From: Clostridiales bacterium
Lineage (GTDB): Bacteria; Bacillota; Clostridia; Monoglobales; JAIRYP01
Reading direction: 5' to 3'
DNA: 64,000 bases
Assembly: GCA_031267755.1 (NCBI GenBank)
Contig: JAIRYP010000015.1
Location: 62,001-126,000 of the forward strand
Under the pieces are notes generated by a model that made no database searches, was not told the origin of the DNA, and saw nothing but the letters and a program-made list of their open reading frames with translations. This document shows, one piece after another, positions 28,562 through 38,362 of the stretch; the stretch's first letter is position 1; each line of letters opens with the position of its first letter. Made by a program: the position numbers and the translations under genes.

Positions 28562-29755
28562 ATGGCGGGCGTTAGTGATGAAAAGTCTTTTGCTGAAACA
28601 TCAACAGCAATGCAGATGTATGAAAAACAAAGAAGTTTAATAGATAAAATTTATTCAGTGCATGATGAGATAAACTATATAGGAAGGCTTATTGGGTTTA
28701 CAAAAGATCAAAAAGCAGAGAGAGAGTATGCGGTCTACCAATATTTTAAAGGAATTTTAAGATTGTTTAAGTTTGAAATTAGAGTACTTGATGTCTCTGA
28801 AGAATTAAAAGTTAAGTTTTATGGTAAGATATACGAAGAAATATTTCTTATGAGAGGAATTATATTAGAAAAAATTGCTGTTGAATATAGTGAAGCTTAC
28901 GGTAATTTTGAAAGATTTTTCGATGAAGTAAAGGCAAGATATTCAGATTTAATAGATTTGTCAGTGCGTTTAGATAGAGGTGAGGATGTTTGTTTGCCTC
29001 AAAAATATACTTTAAAAATGCCACTCCCCATCCCAGTAAATCTTTCTAAATTTAATAGGAATAATGAAGATTATGAACGTGATGTGGCTAGTATTTATAA
29101 AATAGGATTTGATTTTATAGAAAGTTTAAAACCACAGGAATCACCGAAAACGCCGGCACCACAGGAATCAGTGTTGTCAGTGGTGAGGATGGGATCGATG
29201 TTAACACAAACTGATTATCCAGTGCCATCAATTCCATGGAAGCGATTAAGAGTGTCGCTCAATGCCACCAAAAAGAAATCAAAGTCAACACAAAAGTTGT
29301 CGCCGCTGGTTATTGGCCTATACATGTCGTTAGTAACTAAATGTCTTGAATTATATCCACCAAAAATGACAACATCAATACCGGAGTCAACAAAGTCAAC
29401 ACAAACTGATCCAACGGCATCATTTCCGCCACTTACACATATTGAATATCCACCAAAAATGACAACATCAATACCGGAGTCAACAAAGTCAACACAAATT
29501 GATTCAATGTTATCACTTCCACCAGTTAGTGATCGCGATGCATTGTTGGTGAACGTAGAAAGCCTTGATCCTTTGTCGGCATCACCAATAATACCAATGC
29601 CACCAAGGCTGCCAGCGACGTCGATATTATCTGGTGCTGGGGAGTTCTGCCATCATTCAGATACCGAATCCCTGCCGCATTTTTTTATAGAAAAGATTTT
29701 AAATGGAAAACCAACGGGAAAATTTGTTGTTAATTTTAGATCTTTTCTTGAATAA
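28562..29755 (+). CDS. Repeat protein with Pro/Thr/Ser-rich tail, function unknown
   Basis: The ATG at 28562 is preceded by GGGAG five bases before, so it is preferred to a start 27 bases earlier; the product is 397 residues. The first ~170 residues are helical and charged, ending DRGEDVCLPQKY, a motif shared with the preceding gene. The second half changes composition: it is rich in Pro, Thr, Ser and Lys and less AT-rich at the DNA level, with two copies of a 31-residue unit starting YPPKMTTSIPESTKSTQ. Such low-complexity tails occur in secreted or surface proteins, but no signal peptide is seen. I cannot name a function. Confidence 0.65.
   Translation: MAGVSDEKSFAETSTAMQMYEKQRSLIDKIYSVHDEINYIGRLIGFTKDQKAEREYAVYQYFKGILRLFKFEIRVLDVSEELKVKFYGKIYEEIFLMRGIILEKIAVEYSEAYGNFERFFDEVKARYSDLIDLSVRLDRGEDVCLPQKYTLKMPLPIPVNLSKFNRNNEDYERDVASIYKIGFDFIESLKPQESPKTPAPQESVLSVVRMGSMLTQTDYPVPSIPWKRLRVSLNATKKKSKSTQKLSPLVIGLYMSLVTKCLELYPPKMTTSIPESTKSTQTDPTASFPPLTHIEYPPKMTTSIPESTKSTQIDSMLSLPPVSDRDALLVNVESLDPLSASPIIPMPPRLPATSILSGAGEFCHHSDTESLPHFFIEKILNGKPTGKFVVNFRSFLE
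29353..29498 (+). repeat. In-gene direct repeat, 93-base period
   Basis: The 53 bases at 29353-29405 are repeated exactly at 29446-29498. The 93-base period keeps the reading frame (31 residues), so this is a coding tandem repeat and not a CRISPR. A shorter, weaker STQTD/LTQTD element lies upstream, near 29.2 kb. Confidence 0.85.
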
Positions 29756-29942
29756 ATAAAAGCTAAATAAATTTAAAAGAACTTGTGTAGCGTGGATTCA
29801 TTTAATGAAATTTATCGAATTTAAAGTTTGGTATCCCCTTTCTTTTAAGGGAGAGAAAACGGTAAGTGTGATTATTGGATAACAATTAAAATAATTACAT
29901 ATAGAATTTGAAAAAATATAAGCAATGAATTATAACGCGATC

Positions 29943-29948
29943 TTGACA
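29943..29948 (+). promoter_or_regulatory. -35-like TTGACA before the ferredoxin gene
   Basis: A perfect TTGACA lies 57 bases before the ferredoxin ATG. The hexamer at 17 bases spacing (TAATAG) is a poor -10; TATGAT sits further away. Between them and the gene is a tiny open frame (MIEVLF) with its own GGGAG, whose stop overlaps the ferredoxin ribosome site. Confidence 0.4.
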
Positions 29949-30005
29949 ATTTTGTATTTAGGGAGTAATAGTATGATTGAAGTTTTATTTTAGGAGGATA
30001 TAAAA

Positions 30006-30176
30006 ATGGCATATGAGATTAGTGATGCGTGTATAAGTTGTGGCGAATGTGCTAAACAGTGTCCGGTTTCATGTATTAAACCAGGCGATGGAAAGTATGA
30101 TATAGAAGGGTCTGATTGTATTGAATGCGGAACGTGCGCAAGTGTGTGCCCAGTTGATGCCCCGTATTCTAATTGA
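30006..30176 (+). CDS. 2[4Fe-4S] ferredoxin
   Basis: A 56-residue electron carrier in the cytoplasm. It has two full cluster-binding motifs, CISCGECAKQCP and CIECGTCASVCP, in the order typical of clostridial ferredoxins. AGGAGG lies before the ATG. It would pass electrons between oxidoreductases and the [FeFe] hydrogenase whose end is at the start of the window. It stands alone between orphan genes. Confidence 0.96.
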   Translation: MAYEISDACISCGECAKQCPVSCIKPGDGKYDIEGSDCIECGTCASVCPVDAPYSN

Positions 30177-30316
30177 TTTTCTAAATTTTAAGGATAAGTT
30201 AAGAAGGAATTATATGAAAGAAATTGTTTATAATTTTTTGAGTAATTATTTATTTTTATGTTAATAAGGCATTGAATTTTGGCGATCAAATTAGATGTGT
30301 TTTTAGATACAAAACA

Positions 30317-30332
30317 CTGCAAATTTTTGCAG
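30317..30332. other. Short perfect hairpin between convergent ferredoxin and gerQ genes
   Basis: CTGCAAA (30317-30323) and TTTGCAG (30326-30332) are perfect inverted repeats with a two-base centre. The place, between two convergent genes, would suit a bidirectional terminator, but no T-run follows. Confidence 0.35.
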
Positions 30333-30362
30333 CGTACTTGCGTTTAGAATTGATTTATTGAA

Positions 30363-30938
30363 TCAATTATTAGAATTAAATTTATGAGGAGGTGTATATT
30401 CATTTAAATTTAATGCATTTTGGCTTATAGAAGCAATGTCTTCAGGTGGAATATCAAAAACATTTACAAATTTAATTGAATAAAGGTCGCAAACCGTTAA
30501 TTGTTGTGAACCGAGTTCACGAAGCACTATATAATTTGTTCCGACTTCATGCAAGACTCCGTTTCTGTCCATGTATGCTTGACTTCCCAATATAAATTCA
30601 ACACGCACATATTTTCCAAGTTGTCTTCGCAAGAATGCAGGTAAACCTCCAGCAAAAAATGTAGTTGGTGGGCCGTCAATGGTGCCTTTAGGAATATTTC
30701 CTGATCTTATTGAATATGCTCCTGGCGAAGTGTTGCTCGGTGACAGTTCTTTGTTAGCATTTGGCGAAGTATTACTTGGTGATAAGCCTTTTGATGATAT
30801 AGGGGTATAACGATTAGATCCAGGAGGTAATGGTATTTCAAATTCTTGATTAGTGTTTTGTTGATTTAGATTGTTGTGGTTGTTATGTTTGATGATAATT
30901 GGATCATTTTGCCATGGCGCATTGTTCGGACTGATAAT
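30363..30938 (-). CDS. gerQ: Spore coat protein GerQ-like, likely ATT start
   Basis: The last ~75 residues (LRRQLGKYVRVEF, then VGTNYIVLRELGSQ and CDLYSIKFVNVFD) resemble GerQ, the coat protein that is needed for CwlJ to act in germination. The open frame continues upstream of the only TTG (30632) through a Pro/Ser/Asn-rich region to a stop at 30960-30962, with no ATG, GTG or TTG in between. AAGGAG lies six bases before an ATT at 30938, which would give 191 residues, close to the usual ~180. In the known pair the coat gene follows cwlJ, as here. The function rests on the C-terminal resemblance and on the neighbour, and is moderately sure. Confidence 0.75.
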   Translation of the reverse strand: MISPNNAPWQNDPIIIKHNNHNNLNQQNTNQEFEIPLPPGSNRYTPISSKGLSPSNTSPNANKELSPSNTSPGAYSIRSGNIPKGTIDGPPTTFFAGGLPAFLRRQLGKYVRVEFILGSQAYMDRNGVLHEVGTNYIVLRELGSQQLTVCDLYSIKFVNVFDIPPEDIASISQNALNLNEYTPPHKFNSNN

Positions 30939-31115
30939 TATCGTCTCCTTTTCGTAATTTTATTATCATTTTTATATTATTTAAATAGATGCCTTTTGGT
31001 TCATAATGAATGATGGTAACTTAAACTGTTATTTTATATAATGTTTTATTAAAAAATTTTTGTATCCAACGAGATTTAAATAAAAATTATTTTTTTTTTT
31101 AGAAATTATTCAAAT

Positions 31116-31556
31116 TTATGTGTCATTGTATTTAGCTGTGGGATTGTAAAAGCAATGCTTCCTAATTTTGTTGTAGGCGTAACCCGAACCATTTTTGGGG
31201 AAATATTGTGGGCAAGTGGCGTCAGGAGGCCTCATGTACCATAGGCACTGATCTCCAACAGGTGAAAATATTGTTCCACTAGCCGCTTCGTCTGCTATTT
31301 CATAATGTAACGGTTCAGGATTGATGTTCCACACGTTTTGAGTGTTTTCAACTCCTCCAATTAAAGTTTTATGACACGAAAATTGACATTGTTGTTCCAA
31401 AACTTTTCTTAGATCTCCTTGACACACTCTTCCATATTCGCCCTTTGTAGTTCTGACACGATTCATAATACATGTTGCGACAGCTTTCATTCCTTCAATT
31501 CCCTCTCCTCCGGCCTCGCAATTAATCATTCTGGCAAACAACTCTCTTGTATCCAT
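31116..31556 (-). CDS. cwlJ: Spore cortex-lytic cell-wall hydrolase, CwlJ-like
   Basis: A 146-residue protein of the SleB/CwlJ hydrolase family, which breaks spore cortex peptidoglycan during germination. The start RMINCEAGGEGIEGMKAVATCIMNR carries the conserved Glu of the active site, shown here in part as NCEAGGEG. Later motifs are NPEPLHYEIADEAAS and YFPKNGSGYAYNKI. Like CwlJ and unlike SleB it has no signal peptide and no peptidoglycan-binding domain. GGAGGTG precedes the ATG. A gerQ-like gene follows on the same strand. The V-ATPase operon ends 218 bases upstream. Confidence 0.9.
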   Translation of the reverse strand: MDTRELFARMINCEAGGEGIEGMKAVATCIMNRVRTTKGEYGRVCQGDLRKVLEQQCQFSCHKTLIGGVENTQNVWNINPEPLHYEIADEAASGTIFSPVGDQCLWYMRPPDATCPQYFPKNGSGYAYNKIRKHCFYNPTAKYNDT

Positions 31557-31774
31557 ATTTCACCTCCGATTCTTTTAATTATATTTGCATAATATGTTGA
31601 TTTGTCATATTTGACACAATTTTTGTTATTGTTTTTATTTTATTGAAAATAACATTAAATTTGAGTATTTTTTAATTTGTCGATAAATTTTAATGGAGTG
31701 GTATGAGCGAAAAATAAAAAATATTTTAAAAATTTTTAATCGTGCAAATATTGAAAATGGATGTTTTGAGTATT

Positions 31775-33160
31775 TTAGTTTTCATTTTTTATATTCTGTA
31801 AATTTTCTTCAATTGTTTTTGGCGAAAGTCTGTCAAGCGCTTCAATTGGTAATATTTTGAGAATTTTCCATGCAATGTCTAAACTTTCGTTTATATTTCT
31901 ATTTTCTTGTTCATCTTGGTTTAAAAATTTGTTTTCAAATTCTTTTCCAAATTTCATGTATAGTTTGTCTGTATTTGACAGTTCATCTTCGCCAATTATT
32001 GATGCAAGAGATCTTATTTCTTGAACTCGTGAATATGATGAAAAAATTTGGCTTGCAAGATCTAAATGATCACTTCTTGTTAAACCTTCACCAATGCCAT
32101 CTTTCATAAGCCTGGAAAGTGAAGACAATATTGACACGGGTGGATAAACGTTATGCATTAGTTTTTTTTCAAGAACAATTTGACCTTCGGTGATATATCC
32201 AGTTAAGTCTGGAATTGGGTGAGTTATATCGCCGTTTGGCATAGTGAGTATTGGTATCTGAGTTATTGAACCTTTACTAGTTTTAATCATTCCTGCCCTT
32301 TCATAAAGTGAAGCAAGATCGCTATATAAATAGCCAGGAAAGCCTTTTCTTGATGGAATTTCTTGTTTTGAAGATGAAATTTCTCGAAGTGCTTCTGCAT
32401 ATGAAGTTATGTCAGTCATTATAACTAAAACATGCATATCATGTTCAAAAGCTAGATATTCGGCTGCAGTTAGGGCACACCTTGGTGTTATAATTCTTTC
32501 GGCTACAGGATCTGAAAAAGTATTTATAAACATCACACTTCTTTCAATTGCTCCTGTTTTTTCTAAATGTGATTTAAAAAAATTTGCTACATCGTGTTTT
32601 ACGCCAAGTGCGGCTAGTACTATACAAAAATCTTTATTGCTTCCTTCGAGTATTTTTGATTGTGATGCAATTTGAACAACCAATTTATCATGTGAAAGTC
32701 CGTTTTCAGAAAATATTGGTAATTTTTGACCTCGGATGAGGGTCGTAAGGCAATCAATAGAAGAGATACCAGTTTGTATAAACGATCTAGGATAGTTTCT
32801 TGCAGTTGGATTCATTGCTTTTCCGTTTATATTCATTTTTTTATCAAAAAAAACAGGGCCGAGACCATCTGCTGGTCTTGCTACACCGTCAAATGTTCTA
32901 CCTAAAATTTCTTTGGAAAGTGGTAAAATGAAAGGTTCTCCTGTAAAACTTGTTTCTGTGTTCGAAAGAGAGATTTCTTCAGTACCCTCAAACATTTGTA
33001 CAATTGTATATTCTTCGGAAAGCTCTACAACTTTTCCAAGTCTTTTTTCGCCAAAGTTAGTTGAAAATTCTACTACTTCATCATAGAAAGCATTTTTTAT
33101 ATTTTTTAAAACTACGAGTGAGCCTCTTATTTCGTTTAAACCGATGTGCTTAACTTGCAT
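31775..33160 (-). CDS. atpB: V-type ATP synthase/ATPase subunit B
   Basis: Subunit B is the non-catalytic partner of subunit A in the V1/A1 head. The 461-residue protein has the family motifs: the N-terminal barrel with [30 protein letters not shown], then [21 protein letters not shown], and [29 protein letters not shown]. As usual it lacks a P-loop. It is the last V-ATPase gene; subunit D, which normally follows, is absent here. Confidence 0.97.
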   Translation of the reverse strand: MQVKHIGLNEIRGSLVVLKNIKNAFYDEVVEFSTNFGEKRLGKVVELSEEYTIVQMFEGTEEISLSNTETSFTGEPFILPLSKEILGRTFDGVARPADGLGPVFFDKKMNINGKAMNPTARNYPRSFIQTGISSIDCLTTLIRGQKLPIFSENGLSHDKLVVQIASQSKILEGSNKDFCIVLAALGVKHDVANFFKSHLEKTGAIERSVMFINTFSDPVAERIITPRCALTAAEYLAFEHDMHVLVIMTDITSYAEALREISSSKQEIPSRKGFPGYLYSDLASLYERAGMIKTSKGSITQIPILTMPNGDITHPIPDLTGYITEGQIVLEKKLMHNVYPPVSILSSLSRLMKDGIGEGLTRSDHLDLASQIFSSYSRVQEIRSLASIIGEDELSNTDKLYMKFGKEFENKFLNQDEQENRNINESLDIAWKILKILPIEALDRLSPKTIEENLQNIKNEN

Positions 33161-33223
33161 TTTATCACCGCTCTTAAGTGTTAGAATATTATATTTATAA
33201 AAACGTGATGTCTTTTAATTTTC

Positions 33224-34957
33224 TCATAAAAATTCTAAAGAATTTATTTTGTTTATGATCGCAGAATAGTCTAAATCTTCTTGATATTTAATTTTACAAA
33301 CTTCATTAAAAATTTTTGTTTCTTTAATTTGCGATAGCGAAACTGAGCAACAACATATTGTCTTACACTTTTCATATAAAAGTATTATGATTTTAAGGAT
33401 TTTGATTTGTTTTGTAATTGGCATAAACGAATCATGAGAGTGATATGCATTTTGTTGCAGGAAACCAGTTTTAATCACTTGAGCAATTTCTAAAACCAAT
33501 TTTTGTTCATCAGGTAAAACGTCAATTCCGACAAGCTTTACTATATCTGCAAGTCCTTTTTCTTCATTTAATATATTTATTATATTTTTTCGAATGTTCA
33601 AGAAATCTTTATCCACATTTAAAGAATACCAATTTGATAAAATATCTGCATATTCGCTATAGCTATCTGTCCAGTTTATGGCCGGATAATGTCTTGAGTA
33701 TGCTAAATTTTTATCAAGAGCCCAAAAACATCTAATAAATCGTTTTGTGTTTTGTGTTACTGGTTCAGAAAAATCTCCTCCTTGCGGAGATACAGCACCT
33801 ATAATTGAAACAGAACCATCTAAACCATTTAGAGATTTTACGTAACCTGCACGCTCATAAAACTCTGATATTTTTGATGGCAGATAAGCAGGGAAACCTT
33901 CTTCTGCGGGCATTTCTTCGAGTCTTCCAGAAATTTCTCTAAGGGCTTCGGCCCAGCGTGAGGTTGAATCTGCCATGATTGCGACGTGATATCCCATATC
34001 TCTATAATACTCGGCAATAGTAACACCTGTATAAATTGATGCTTCTCTTGCTGCAACAGGCATATTAGAAGTATTGGCTATTAAAACTGTACGATTCATA
34101 AGAGATTCGCCGGATTTTGGATCAATTAATTTTGAGAAATCCTCAAGAACTTGCGTCATTTCATTTCCGCGTTCGCCACAGCCTATATAAATGATTATAT
34201 CTGCATTTGACCATTTTGCTAGTTGATGTTGCGTCATAGTTTTTCCAGTTCCAAAACCTCCCGGAATTGCTGCAGTTCCCCCTTTTGCAAGCGGAAACAG
34301 TGTGTCGATAATTCGTTGGCCGGTGATGAGAGGTTGATCAAGCGCGAGACGATTTTTATATGGTCTATTTTTTCTAATTTGCCAAGTTTGAATAAGGCCG
34401 ATATTTTCAATTTTTCCATTTTGTGTTATAACTTGCGCCAAGATGTCACGACATGAATATTTGCCGTTTTCAACTATATTTTTTATTGTCCCAGATATAT
34501 TTGGTGGAATCATGATTCTGTTTTTTACAAGAGGAGTCTCAGTTGATTCGCCTATAATTTTACCAGGATAAGCTTTTTCGCCTGCATTTGACAAAATTCT
34601 AACATTCCATTTTTTTTCCATATCAACCGTATCTGGAGTGAGGCCCCTTGTTATAAACGCCCCCGATATTTCTTGAATTGCTTTTAGGGGTCTACCGATT
34701 CCATCAAAAATATTTCCAATAATTCCCGGCGCTAAGGTAATTTTCATTGATGAACCGCTTGGAACCACTGGTTCTCCAATTTTGAGACCTGATGTATCTT
34801 CATAAACTTGTATTATAGTCAAGTCGTGCTTTACAGCTATTACTTCGCCTGTTAATTTTTCTTTTCCAACGTACACCATTTCACGCATTTTAAACGAGGG
34901 CGTGTTTTTAATCGTTACAACAGGACCGTTAATTCCATATAAACATGTTGGATTCAT
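33224..34957 (-). CDS. atpA: V-type ATP synthase/ATPase catalytic subunit A
   Basis: The catalytic subunit, 577 residues. It has the P-loop [17 protein letters not shown] (the usual form is GPFGAGKT), the extra homology region of V-type enzymes, [43 protein letters not shown] and the [10 protein letters not shown] signature. It hydrolyses or makes ATP, driving rotation against Na+ or H+ flow. Gaps of 32 bases to subunit E and 63 to B suggest one transcript. Confidence 0.97.
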   Translation of the reverse strand: MNPTCLYGINGPVVTIKNTPSFKMREMVYVGKEKLTGEVIAVKHDLTIIQVYEDTSGLKIGEPVVPSGSSMKITLAPGIIGNIFDGIGRPLKAIQEISGAFITRGLTPDTVDMEKKWNVRILSNAGEKAYPGKIIGESTETPLVKNRIMIPPNISGTIKNIVENGKYSCRDILAQVITQNGKIENIGLIQTWQIRKNRPYKNRLALDQPLITGQRIIDTLFPLAKGGTAAIPGGFGTGKTMTQHQLAKWSNADIIIYIGCGERGNEMTQVLEDFSKLIDPKSGESLMNRTVLIANTSNMPVAAREASIYTGVTIAEYYRDMGYHVAIMADSTSRWAEALREISGRLEEMPAEEGFPAYLPSKISEFYERAGYVKSLNGLDGSVSIIGAVSPQGGDFSEPVTQNTKRFIRCFWALDKNLAYSRHYPAINWTDSYSEYADILSNWYSLNVDKDFLNIRKNIINILNEEKGLADIVKLVGIDVLPDEQKLVLEIAQVIKTGFLQQNAYHSHDSFMPITKQIKILKIIILLYEKCKTICCCSVSLSQIKETKIFNEVCKIKYQEDLDYSAIINKINSLEFL

Positions 34958-34989
34958 AACTTTTCTCCATATTATTAAGAACTAATGAA

Positions 34990-35613
34990 TTAAAAATCGA
35001 ATATTAATATTAATTCTTGCATGTTAGAAAAATATTTTTTATGTTTTTCAATTTCGTTTTTTAGTGAACAGTCAAGTATTATATTCGTTTCTAAACTTTT
35101 AATAATAAAACCACCAATTATACTAGAATCTGCTATGGTGATTTTCATTTTATTTAATTGACAGAATTTATTTAATATATTTTTAATCTTTTGAGTGTCA
35201 GAATCTTTAACCAAAATTTCGTCGATATTATTTAGGTTAATGAGTTTACTACATTTTTCGATGTTTAGCTCAAGATAATTTACATAATTATCTTTCTTAC
35301 TAAAATCTATAATTTTTTTTATGACTTCATTGATGACTTCATCACACAATTTAGTGCGTTCCGTAAGTATTTTTTTTCTAAGTTTAATTTTTTTGCTAGA
35401 AATAACAGATATGCTTTCATTTTTTAGTTTTTGAAGTTCGCAATTTATTTCAAAATCAATTTTTGAAGAAATTTCTGTTTGCTTATTTTTTATAATTTCT
35501 TCCCTTTGTTTAATTATTTTTTGCATAAAATTTTCTTTTTCTGCGATTGCTTCTTTAATTATTGCATTTGAGAAATTTACAAAACTTTCATTTATGTCTG
35601 ATCCAATTTCCAC
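34990..35613 (-). CDS. atpE: V-type ATPase subunit E
   Basis: A 207-residue peripheral-stalk protein with long N-terminal helix (many Glu, Lys and Ile) and a C-terminal globular end with SSIIGGFIIKSLETNIILDCSL, which matches the conserved GGVIVE-type turn of subunit E. It pairs with subunit G/H to brace the head. It sits between F and A. Confidence 0.85.
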   Translation of the reverse strand: MEIGSDINESFVNFSNAIIKEAIAEKENFMQKIIKQREEIIKNKQTEISSKIDFEINCELQKLKNESISVISSKKIKLRKKILTERTKLCDEVINEVIKKIIDFSKKDNYVNYLELNIEKCSKLINLNNIDEILVKDSDTQKIKNILNKFCQLNKMKITIADSSIIGGFIIKSLETNIILDCSLKNEIEKHKKYFSNMQELILIFDF

Positions 35614-35643
35614 AAATACTCCCTTATAAAAATTTATTTCAAA

Positions 35644-35946
35644 TCACGAGTAAATTATATTGTTTGCATATGATAAAATGTTATTTTTTAAGCAAGTTGA
35701 GCCTTCTCTGTCTGGAATTTCTACAATTAGTGGTAAATATTTATCTAATTTTTTCTTTTTTATATATTCGCAATCAAAATTGAAAAGTTTTTCTGAAATG
35801 AAAAGAATAGCTATATCTTCTTGCATTATCGCATATTCAAATTCTTTTTTTAAGTCTTCTTTTGTATGAACAATAACTCCACAAATTCCAGCAAGTCTCA
35901 TTCCGATTTGTGTATCGATGTTATCACTTATTAAAAACATTTTCAT
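35644..35946 (-). CDS. atpF: V-type ATPase subunit F
   Basis: The 100-residue central-stalk protein has the small Rossmann-like pattern MFLISDNIDTQIGMRLAGI and the late LPLIVEIPDREGS, typical of subunit F. It normally binds subunit D, whose gene is not found here. It overlaps no neighbour, and lies 11 bases after the proteolipid gene. Confidence 0.9.
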   Translation of the reverse strand: MKMFLISDNIDTQIGMRLAGICGVIVHTKEDLKKEFEYAIMQEDIAILFISEKLFNFDCEYIKKKKLDKYLPLIVEIPDREGSTCLKNNILSYANNIIYS

Positions 35947-35957
35947 TTTTAATGCTC

Positions 35958-36425
<468 letters not shown>

Positions 36426-38330
36426 TCATAATTGTTCATTAATTGGTTTAAATTCTATACCATCTCCTGAGTAGAATCTGCTAAATATTTCGTAATAATT
36501 GAGCCTTAATACTTGAATGCCAACAATTAAAGCTTCAAAACAAACAACAAATATGTTTCCAAGTATTGCAATTAATAAAGAGTATTTTTTAAATTCTGTT
36601 ATAAATAATATTATGACAGACATAATTCCAGCGTGGCAGAGTGCAAAAGTTCCAACGCGAGAGAACGATATAGTATTTGTGATATAACCGAGAATTGATT
36701 CACCAAGTTCAAAAAAAGCTTCTATGAACCAACCTTTTTTCGTATCTTTTTTTATTTTTTTGCAAATTTTTGCAAGAGGTTCCTGTATAAGAATCACTAG
36801 AAGAGATGTGTATGCTAAAAAATTTGCTATAAACAAATTTTTTATATTAACTGAGTTGATAAGTTTATAAACAAGGTATATGCTCGTTGAGTAAAATATT
36901 AGTCCTGCAAATCCATTTTGAGAAAAAAATATTTTTTTATAATTCTTTTGTTTTATTCCGTTAGAAATATTAATTATCATAGAGACTAAAATTGTACCAA
37001 TTCCTATGAAAATGGTGCTGAGTAAAATTTTATTCATGTTAAAACTATTTTCCATTGGGGTAAACCATACTGGTTTGATTATGCTGCGATCACCTTCATA
37101 GCCAAAAAATGTGCCATACATAAATCCAAAAAAAATTGAAGAAGCTCCGATTAAAGATATAATTTTTGATAAAAAGCCTCCTTTTTTAAAAAATGTCATT
37201 AACAATCCAACGATCAACAAGCAAATTCCGTGTCCAACATCACCAAACATCATTCCGAAAAACACGATGTATATGCATGATAAAAAAAATGTTGGATCGA
37301 TTTCGTTGTATCTCGGAATACCGTACATTTTTACGAATTGCTCAAAAGGTTTAAAGATATTTAAATTCTCAATTTTTGTTGGTATTTTCAAATGTTCTTC
37401 AGTTGTATTTTTTTCTTCAAGAGATACAGTAAGTCTATGATCATTTTTAGTTTTTTTGATAAATTTTAAGGCCTCTTTTTTTGGCATCCAACCACACAAA
37501 TAAAAACTACTGCTTGAAAATGTAGCATAGCGCTTTACGTCATGTATATTATACCAATATTTAATTGACGAATACTTTTCAATTAGTTCCTTTTTATTTG
37601 TTTCTAAAATATTTTTAAGTTCAGCGTTTAGCGCAATGCTGTTTCCGGCTAGTTCTTTTTCTCTCTTTGAAACACGGTGTACTATTTCGATTGGTGAACC
37701 ATCAGTATCTCCTTCAATTCGTATTCTTTCAAAGTACATAGAAAAAAAAATTCTGTCTATTTCTTCATAATCCACATGATATACAAAATAAAAACCCCAT
37801 ACATAATAACTATCCTGGGAAACTAAAACAAAGTAAGTTGGCATATTGTTTAAATAAGTTTGTTTTTTTTTGTAGCTATCAATTGGCATTCTTCCAAATC
37901 TAAATTTCATGAATTTCATGTTAATTAGTTCACTCATATTAACTTTTGAGTCATGTAATGGTTCTAAAGTTTTAAGTATATTTTTATATTTTTTTAATTG
38001 TTGTTCTACATCCTTTTTTTTTGTTTCAATTTGACGAATTTTGTTTTCTGTTTCTTCTAAAAATTTGTTTATTTCTTGAATATCAGGTTCACTAATTTTA
38101 TTTTTTTTTATGTTTTGATAAGGAAATTTGACGGATTCGAAAAAATTTGTAAATTTTTTTGAAATTTCTTCAAATGGATTTTGTGTGGTGTCTTGAATAA
38201 AATCTAAATTTTTAGGAAACTTCAAAGGGTTTTTAAGCTCAATTGAATTTGGCAATACGTGTTCTGACACAATATCTTTGAATTCTTTTGATAGACTTAC
38301 AATGTTTACAAATGTCATTTTTGTTACCAA
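36426..38330 (-). CDS. atpI: V-type ATPase membrane subunit I
   Basis: The large membrane stator that forms the ion half-channels. It has an N-terminal cytoplasmic half with coiled coil, then about seven to eight membrane segments, with FFGMMFGDVGHGI, and FVVCFEALIVGIQVLRLNYYEIFSRFY near the end, typical of the family. An in-frame TTG lies at 38345, but GAAGGTG lies six bases before a TTG at 38330, giving MVTKMTFVNIV, which matches the family's start; so 634 residues. Confidence 0.92.
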   Translation of the reverse strand: MVTKMTFVNIVSLSKEFKDIVSEHVLPNSIELKNPLKFPKNLDFIQDTTQNPFEEISKKFTNFFESVKFPYQNIKKNKISEPDIQEINKFLEETENKIRQIETKKKDVEQQLKKYKNILKTLEPLHDSKVNMSELINMKFMKFRFGRMPIDSYKKKQTYLNNMPTYFVLVSQDSYYVWGFYFVYHVDYEEIDRIFFSMYFERIRIEGDTDGSPIEIVHRVSKREKELAGNSIALNAELKNILETNKKELIEKYSSIKYWYNIHDVKRYATFSSSSFYLCGWMPKKEALKFIKKTKNDHRLTVSLEEKNTTEEHLKIPTKIENLNIFKPFEQFVKMYGIPRYNEIDPTFFLSCIYIVFFGMMFGDVGHGICLLIVGLLMTFFKKGGFLSKIISLIGASSIFFGFMYGTFFGYEGDRSIIKPVWFTPMENSFNMNKILLSTIFIGIGTILVSMIINISNGIKQKNYKKIFFSQNGFAGLIFYSTSIYLVYKLINSVNIKNLFIANFLAYTSLLVILIQEPLAKICKKIKKDTKKGWFIEAFFELGESILGYITNTISFSRVGTFALCHAGIMSVIILFITEFKKYSLLIAILGNIFVVCFEALIVGIQVLRLNYYEIFSRFYSGDGIEFKPINEQL

Positions 38331-38362
38331 AATTATCACCTTCAAATTATTTTCGAATGAGA

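Noticed and set aside
29353..29498. CRISPR-like repeat
   Set aside because: Only two copies, period in frame, inside an open reading frame; it is a coding tandem repeat.
31557..31774. Short or diverged V-ATPase subunit D gene after subunit B
   Set aside because: The gap is 218 bases, far too short for the ~200-residue subunit, and has no open frame.
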